The notes beneath the pieces were generated by a model. The model was not told where the DNA came from. It worked only from the letters and a program-made list of their open reading frames with translations, and ran no database searches. Both the position numbers and the translations under genes were made by a program. A stretch of DNA of 10,097 bases from CAYGAW01 sp964347945 (GTDB lineage Bacteria; Chloroflexota; Anaerolineae; UBA7937; B3-Chlor): assembly GCA_964347945.1 (NCBI GenBank), contig CAYGAW010000014.1:1-10097 (forward strand). Direction: 5' to 3'. Numbering within the stretch: position 1 is the stretch's first letter; each line of letters begins with the position of its first letter. Shown here piece by piece: positions 6,722 through 10,097 of the stretch.

Positions 6722-6728
6722 ATCCAGA

Positions 6729-8537
6729 GTGAGTTCGAGATGGATTAGAAATGGGCTGATGTACTTGATCATCGTGGTGATCGCTGTCGCCCTTTTCTAC
6801 AACGTGTATAGTGCATCGACCGGGCTGGCCCAGGTTGCCATAACGTCGGTGGCCGAGGACATCAGGGAAGGCAGGATCAGCAAGATCGTAGTCTCTGGCG
6901 ACGAACTGAGAATCACCCGCACCAATGGCGTGGAGGTTGTGTCACGCAATTTGCCCGGTGCGGATTTGACCGAAGCACTCACCAACCTTGGTGTTACTCA
7001 GGAGATGCTCAACGGCATAGTCATAGAAGTGGAGACGCCAAGCGAATGGGGTAGCTGGCTTGCCATCCTGTCGTCGTTCCTGCCTCTGATCCTCATCGGC
7101 GGCCTACTACTGTTCATGATGCGACAGGCTCAAACAGGGAATAGCCAGGCCCTGTCCTTCGGGAAGAGTCGTGCTCGCATGTTTACCGGAGATCAACCCA
7201 CGGTCACTTTCGACGACGTTGCTGGGGTTGCCGAGGCCAAGCAGGAACTAGAAGAGGTTGTCGAGTTCCTGAAAGAGCCAGCCAAGTTCAGTGCCCTGGG
7301 AGCGCGCATCCCCAAGGGAGTGCTGATGGTGGGTCCGCCAGGCTGTGGTAAGACCCTGATGGCCCGAGCGGTGGCCGGCGAGGCCGAGGTACCGTTCTTC
7401 ACCATCAGTGGTTCCGAGTTTGTGGAGATGTTCGTGGGTGTAGGCGCCTCGCGTGTGCGCGACCTCTTCGATCAGGCCAAGCGAAACTCGCCATGCATAG
7501 TCTTCGTGGACGAGATAGACGCGGTGGGACGTCACCGTGGAGCAGGGCTGGGCGGAAGTCACGACGAGCGAGAGCAAACGCTCAACCAGATACTCGTCGA
7601 GATGGACGGCTTCGACACCGACACGAACGTCATCGTCATGGCCGCCACCAACCGCCCTGACATCCTGGACCCGGCGCTGCTGAGGCCGGGGCGTTTCGAC
7701 CGTAGGGTAGTCTTGGATCTTCCCGACATGAACGGTCGCAAGGCTATCTTGGACATTCACGCCAAGGGCAAGCCCCTGGCTGAGGAGGTCGACTTGGCGG
7801 TCATAGCCAAGCAGACTCCGGGCTTCTCAGGAGCTGACATCGAGAACCTGCTAAACGAAGCGGCGATCCTCACTGCGCGACGGGACAAGAATGCCGTTGG
7901 CATGGAGGAGTTGCAGGAAGCCGTCGAAAGAGTCATCGCCGGCCCCGAGAGGAAGAGTCGCCTTATCAGCAACGAAGAGAAAGAGATCATAGCGCATCAC
8001 GAGGCCGGACATGCCCTGGTCATGAATTCACTGCCCGGCTGTGACCCGGTACACAAGGTCTCCATCGTGTCGCGAGGGATGGCTCTTGGCTACACTATGC
8101 CGCTGCCTGAGGATGATCGCTACCTGATGCAGCGCTCGAAGTTCCAGGACGAGTTGGCTGGCTTGCTGGGAGGCCGAGCCGCCGAGGAATTGATCTTCGA
8201 AGATGTAACCACAGGGGCGAGCAACGACCTTGAGCGGGCCACACGATTGGCCAGAAAGATGGTCACCGAGTATGGCATGAGCGAGAAGCTCGGACCATTG
8301 ACCTTTGGCCACAAAGAGGAATTGGTCTTCCTCGGCAAGGAGATCGGGGAACAACGGAACTACAGCGAAGATGTCGCCCGGGCCATAGACGAAGAAGTGC
8401 GCCGCTTGATCACCGAGGCCCACGAGAAGGCCCTCCGCGTACTGCGTGAGAACAAGGACAAGCTCGTCGGTCTGGCGGCGCGGCTGATTGAAGTAGAGAC
8501 CATCGAAGGCCCCGACTTGGAGGCTATGTTCGCTTAG
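6729..8537 (+). CDS. ftsH: ATP-dependent membrane zinc metalloprotease FtsH
   Basis: FtsH is a hexameric AAA+ protease in the cytoplasmic membrane that pulls in and degrades misassembled membrane proteins and short-lived regulators. The 602-residue protein has the full family layout: membrane helix 1 (about 9-27), a small extracytoplasmic domain (about 28-108), membrane helix 2 (about 110-131) and an AAA domain. The AAA domain shows Walker A G-P-P-G-C-G-K-T (202-209), the pore loop F231-V-E, Walker B V-F-V-D-E-I-D (258-264) and the second region of homology with Arg319 and Arg322. The protease domain has the zinc site H424-E-A-G-H428 and third ligand Asp500 in S-N-D-L-E. It is slightly shorter than E. 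coli FtsH (644) because the C-terminal tail is short. The GTG start is set by GGAGG at 6717-6721. It is transcribed alone and converges on the aldolase gene after 62 bases. All catalytic residues are present. Confidence 0.98.
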   Translation: MSSRWIRNGLMYLIIVVIAVALFYNVYSASTGLAQVAITSVAEDIREGRISKIVVSGDELRITRTNGVEVVSRNLPGADLTEALTNLGVTQEMLNGIVIEVETPSEWGSWLAILSSFLPLILIGGLLLFMMRQAQTGNSQALSFGKSRARMFTGDQPTVTFDDVAGVAEAKQELEEVVEFLKEPAKFSALGARIPKGVLMVGPPGCGKTLMARAVAGEAEVPFFTISGSEFVEMFVGVGASRVRDLFDQAKRNSPCIVFVDEIDAVGRHRGAGLGGSHDEREQTLNQILVEMDGFDTDTNVIVMAATNRPDILDPALLRPGRFDRRVVLDLPDMNGRKAILDIHAKGKPLAEEVDLAVIAKQTPGFSGADIENLLNEAAILTARRDKNAVGMEELQEAVERVIAGPERKSRLISNEEKEIIAHHEAGHALVMNSLPGCDPVHKVSIVSRGMALGYTMPLPEDDRYLMQRSKFQDELAGLLGGRAAEELIFEDVTTGASNDLERATRLARKMVTEYGMSEKLGPLTFGHKEELVFLGKEIGEQRNYSEDVARAIDEEVRRLITEAHEKALRVLRENKDKLVGLAARLIEVETIEGPDLEAMFA

Positions 8538-8599
8538 TACAGTCGCGCGCCCCCTGCGCAAGACAGAGTCAAAGCCCCCACACAGCTGGCAACTGCGTA

Positions 8600-9223
8600 C
8601 TAGACCACGATTTTCTTGAGGAACTCCGCGAGCTTCTCGGGGATGACGGCAGGCTGTCCGCCCAGGAGGCGACACGTAACCACGGTACGAGCCGCGAACT
8701 CCAGCTGTTGGGCTCTGTTGGCCGCTTCGCGCAAGTCCTTACCCACCGTCACCAAGCCATGATTCTGCAACAGCGCGGCGGAGCCCGTACCCAGGGCGTC
8801 GACCACCGATTGGCACTGTTCTCTGGTCCCCGAGAGGAGGAATGGCACCACCGGAGCTTCTCCGAGAGCTATGGCCTCGATAGTCAGCGGTGGTACGGGA
8901 TCCTCGAAAAGGCCGACTATCGTGGCCATCGGTGCGTGCGTATGGATCACAGCGCCAACATCCTCTCTGGTTCGGTAGATCGACAGGTGCATCGGCAGCT
9001 CCACCGATGGTCTGTCCCGCCCCTCAAGCTTCTTGCCTTGCAAGTTCACCCTGATCAGCGTTTCCTCAGTCAACCCACCCTTGTAGAGTTGCGTGGGTGT
9101 GATCCAGAGCTCATCGCGGTCAGGGATGCGCGCGCTCACGTTTCCCCCTTTCGGGGTGATCAAGTCCGCATCGTAGAGTTCGTCGACAACGGAGATTAGC
9201 TCATTCTTGATGTCTCGAGCCAT
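8600..9223 (-). CDS. Class II aldolase (L-fuculose-1-phosphate aldolase-like)
   Basis: A 207-residue zinc aldolase of the class II aldolase/adducin fold. Members such as FucA split a ketose 1-phosphate into dihydroxyacetone phosphate and an aldehyde; relatives include RhaD, the epimerase AraD and decarboxylases. Seen: the phosphate-binding G-G-N-V-S-A-R block (26-32), the likely acid/base Glu75 in S-V-E-L-P-M-H, the zinc ligands His94 and His96 in H-T-H-A, and His155 in Q-N-H-G. The length is close to FucA (about 215). The ATG has a good AAGAGG ribosome site seven bases upstream. The gene lies 73 bases downstream of an FGGY sugar kinase on the same strand. That order fits a pathway in which a ketose is phosphorylated and then cleaved in the cytoplasm. 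Fuculose is the nearest family label, but the sugar is not proven and no isomerase or transporter gene is visible here. Confidence 0.9.
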   Translation of the reverse strand: MARDIKNELISVVDELYDADLITPKGGNVSARIPDRDELWITPTQLYKGGLTEETLIRVNLQGKKLEGRDRPSVELPMHLSIYRTREDVGAVIHTHAPMATIVGLFEDPVPPLTIEAIALGEAPVVPFLLSGTREQCQSVVDALGTGSAALLQNHGLVTVGKDLREAANRAQQLEFAARTVVTCRLLGGQPAVIPEKLAEFLKKIVV

Positions 9224-9296
9224 GAACCGACCTCTTCTCTAACAAACGTCCAAACATATCGGCTGCAATCTCGAATCCTGCGGCCGCAAGCGTGGC

Positions 9297-10097
9297 CTAC
9301 CGGTGCAAGAGCTTATCGTATGTCCTGACCCATCGCTTGTACAGAGTCCGATACTTGCTTCGTATGACGCGGTCAGGCTCAAGGGTCTCTTTCGGGCTAG
9401 CCATGCTTCCCACTGCCGCCGACAGATCATCATAGATGCCAGCTCCCACCGCAGCGCACATCGCCGCTCCCAACGCGGACGCCTCTCTGACCTCGAGAAC
9501 CCGCACCGGTATCTGACAAACGTCGGCCACGATGCGATTGAAGAGTAGCGCTCTCGTAAGTCCCCCACACACAGTGACAGATTCCACCGCTCTGCCCGAG
9601 ACCTCCTCCAGTTGGGAAAGGTTGCCCAACAATGCAAAAGCGATATTCTCCAGGACTGCCCTGGCCATTCTAGGCCTCGTCAGCGGCGATTCGAGCTTCA
9701 TGGGAAAAGGAGCCAGAAAGCCCACTTGTGATGGGACGTGCAACCGCCCGTGGTCAGCGACCCAGGGGCCCATGAAGGCCATAGCCGCGCCGGGCGGTTC
9801 CCTCTCCGCCTCAGCATTCAGCACAACGTAGCCGTTATCTCCTCCCTCTCTGGTTCCGAAGGCCTCCCACAGCCACCGATACACAACGCCTGCCAAACCT
9901 GCACTGGATTCAAGGCTCCAGAGATGAGAGAGTGCGTGTGCTCCCGTCCACGTCCGATGCCGCTCGTCCAGTACCGGTTGCGCCACGGTCATCTGGACAG
10001 GCATCGTCGTGCCAGCGATGGCCACTGTGTCGCCGTCGTTGACGGCGCCGCTAGCCAGACACGCCGCCTGGCTGTCACCGAGTCCCACCACGACAGG
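9297..10097 (-). CDS. FGGY-family carbohydrate kinase, C-terminal part (5' end outside window)
   Basis: FGGY kinases phosphorylate sugars such as xylulose, fuculose, ribulose, gluconate or glycerol with ATP in the cytoplasm. The frame stays open to the window edge and supplies 266 residues, about half of a typical 490-520-residue enzyme, so the start lies beyond base 10097. The fragment opens with P-V-V-V-G-L-G-D, whose Asp corresponds to the catalytic base of the family, followed by an ATP-binding G-T-T segment. The C-terminal FGGY domain is clear from the C-G-G-L-T-R-A-L-L-F-N-R block and the later E-A-S-A-L-G-A-A-M motif. The protein ends in a basic segment (Y-K-R-W-V-R-T). It is the upstream gene of the pair with the class II aldolase. 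The substrate cannot be assigned from this half; a ketose whose 1-phosphate the aldolase cleaves is the likeliest guess. Confidence 0.9.
   Translation of the reverse strand, partial: PVVVGLGDSQAACLASGAVNDGDTVAIAGTTMPVQMTVAQPVLDERHRTWTGAHALSHLWSLESSAGLAGVVYRWLWEAFGTREGGDNGYVVLNAEAEREPPGAAMAFMGPWVADHGRLHVPSQVGFLAPFPMKLESPLTRPRMARAVLENIAFALLGNLSQLEEVSGRAVESVTVCGGLTRALLFNRIVADVCQIPVRVLEVREASALGAAMCAAVGAGIYDDLSAAVGSMASPKETLEPDRVIRSKYRTLYKRWVRTYDKLLHR

Noticed and set aside
6499..6732. A 77-residue plus-strand open frame before ftsH containing a Cys-x-x-Cys pair
   Set aside because: It spans the ftsH promoter and leader, overlaps the ftsH start, has no ribosome site and resembles no family; probably chance.
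8028..8675. A 215-residue minus-strand open frame antisense to the end of ftsH
   Set aside because: It lies opposite the conserved ftsH protease domain and overlaps the aldolase gene, with no recognisable domain; a shadow frame.
9279..9288. Ten-base palindrome TGCGGCCGCA just after the FGGY kinase gene
   Set aside because: A perfect palindrome without a loop or T run in GC-rich DNA; no supported function.

Overview
The window looks like chromosomal DNA of a free-living bacterium, most likely a Chloroflexota lineage. That placement is an inference. It rests on the style of the FtsH and HtrA proteins, the mix of GTG and ATG starts, and repeated extended -10 promoters. No rRNA or marker gene confirms it. 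I see no tRNA, CRISPR array, insertion sequence, integrase or phage gene, and no gene-free stretch longer than about 260 bases.

Left block, plus strand (1-3581). The C-terminal half of a CorA-type Mg2+/Co2+ channel is followed directly by a flippase-like multi-pass membrane protein whose GTG start touches the corA stop codon. After a short gap with an extended -10 promoter comes a two-gene unit: a membrane-anchored protein with a PDZ domain and no protease, then a membrane-anchored HtrA/DegP-type serine protease with an intact His-Asp-Ser triad and one C-terminal PDZ domain.

Middle block (3647-6467). On the minus strand, a small P-loop kinase of the AAA_33/zeta-toxin-like group and a Ca2+/cation:proton antiporter form a tight operon. 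It is transcribed divergently from a plus-strand gene for a Ser/Thr-kinase-like protein with a C-terminal membrane anchor. That protein has lost the glycine loop, the helix-C Glu and the catalytic HRD Asp, so it reads as a pseudokinase. The roughly 130-base divergent region holds two convincing back-to-back promoters.

Right block (6468-10097). A single ftsH gene with its own promoter, a possibly structured leader and a GTG start is followed convergently by a sugar-catabolic pair on the minus strand: the C-terminal half of an FGGY carbohydrate kinase, then a class II (fuculose-phosphate-type) aldolase.

Taken together, most genes concern the cytoplasmic membrane: divalent cation transport (CorA, Cax), membrane and extracytoplasmic proteolysis (HtrA, PDZ protein, FtsH) and signalling by phosphate-binding proteins (P-loop kinase, pseudokinase). 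The FGGY kinase and aldolase look like an unrelated neighbour. I see no clear previously undescribed multi-gene system. The items most worth a second look are the membrane pseudokinase, the protease-less PDZ partner of HtrA, the kinase-antiporter operon and the inverted repeat in the ftsH leader.
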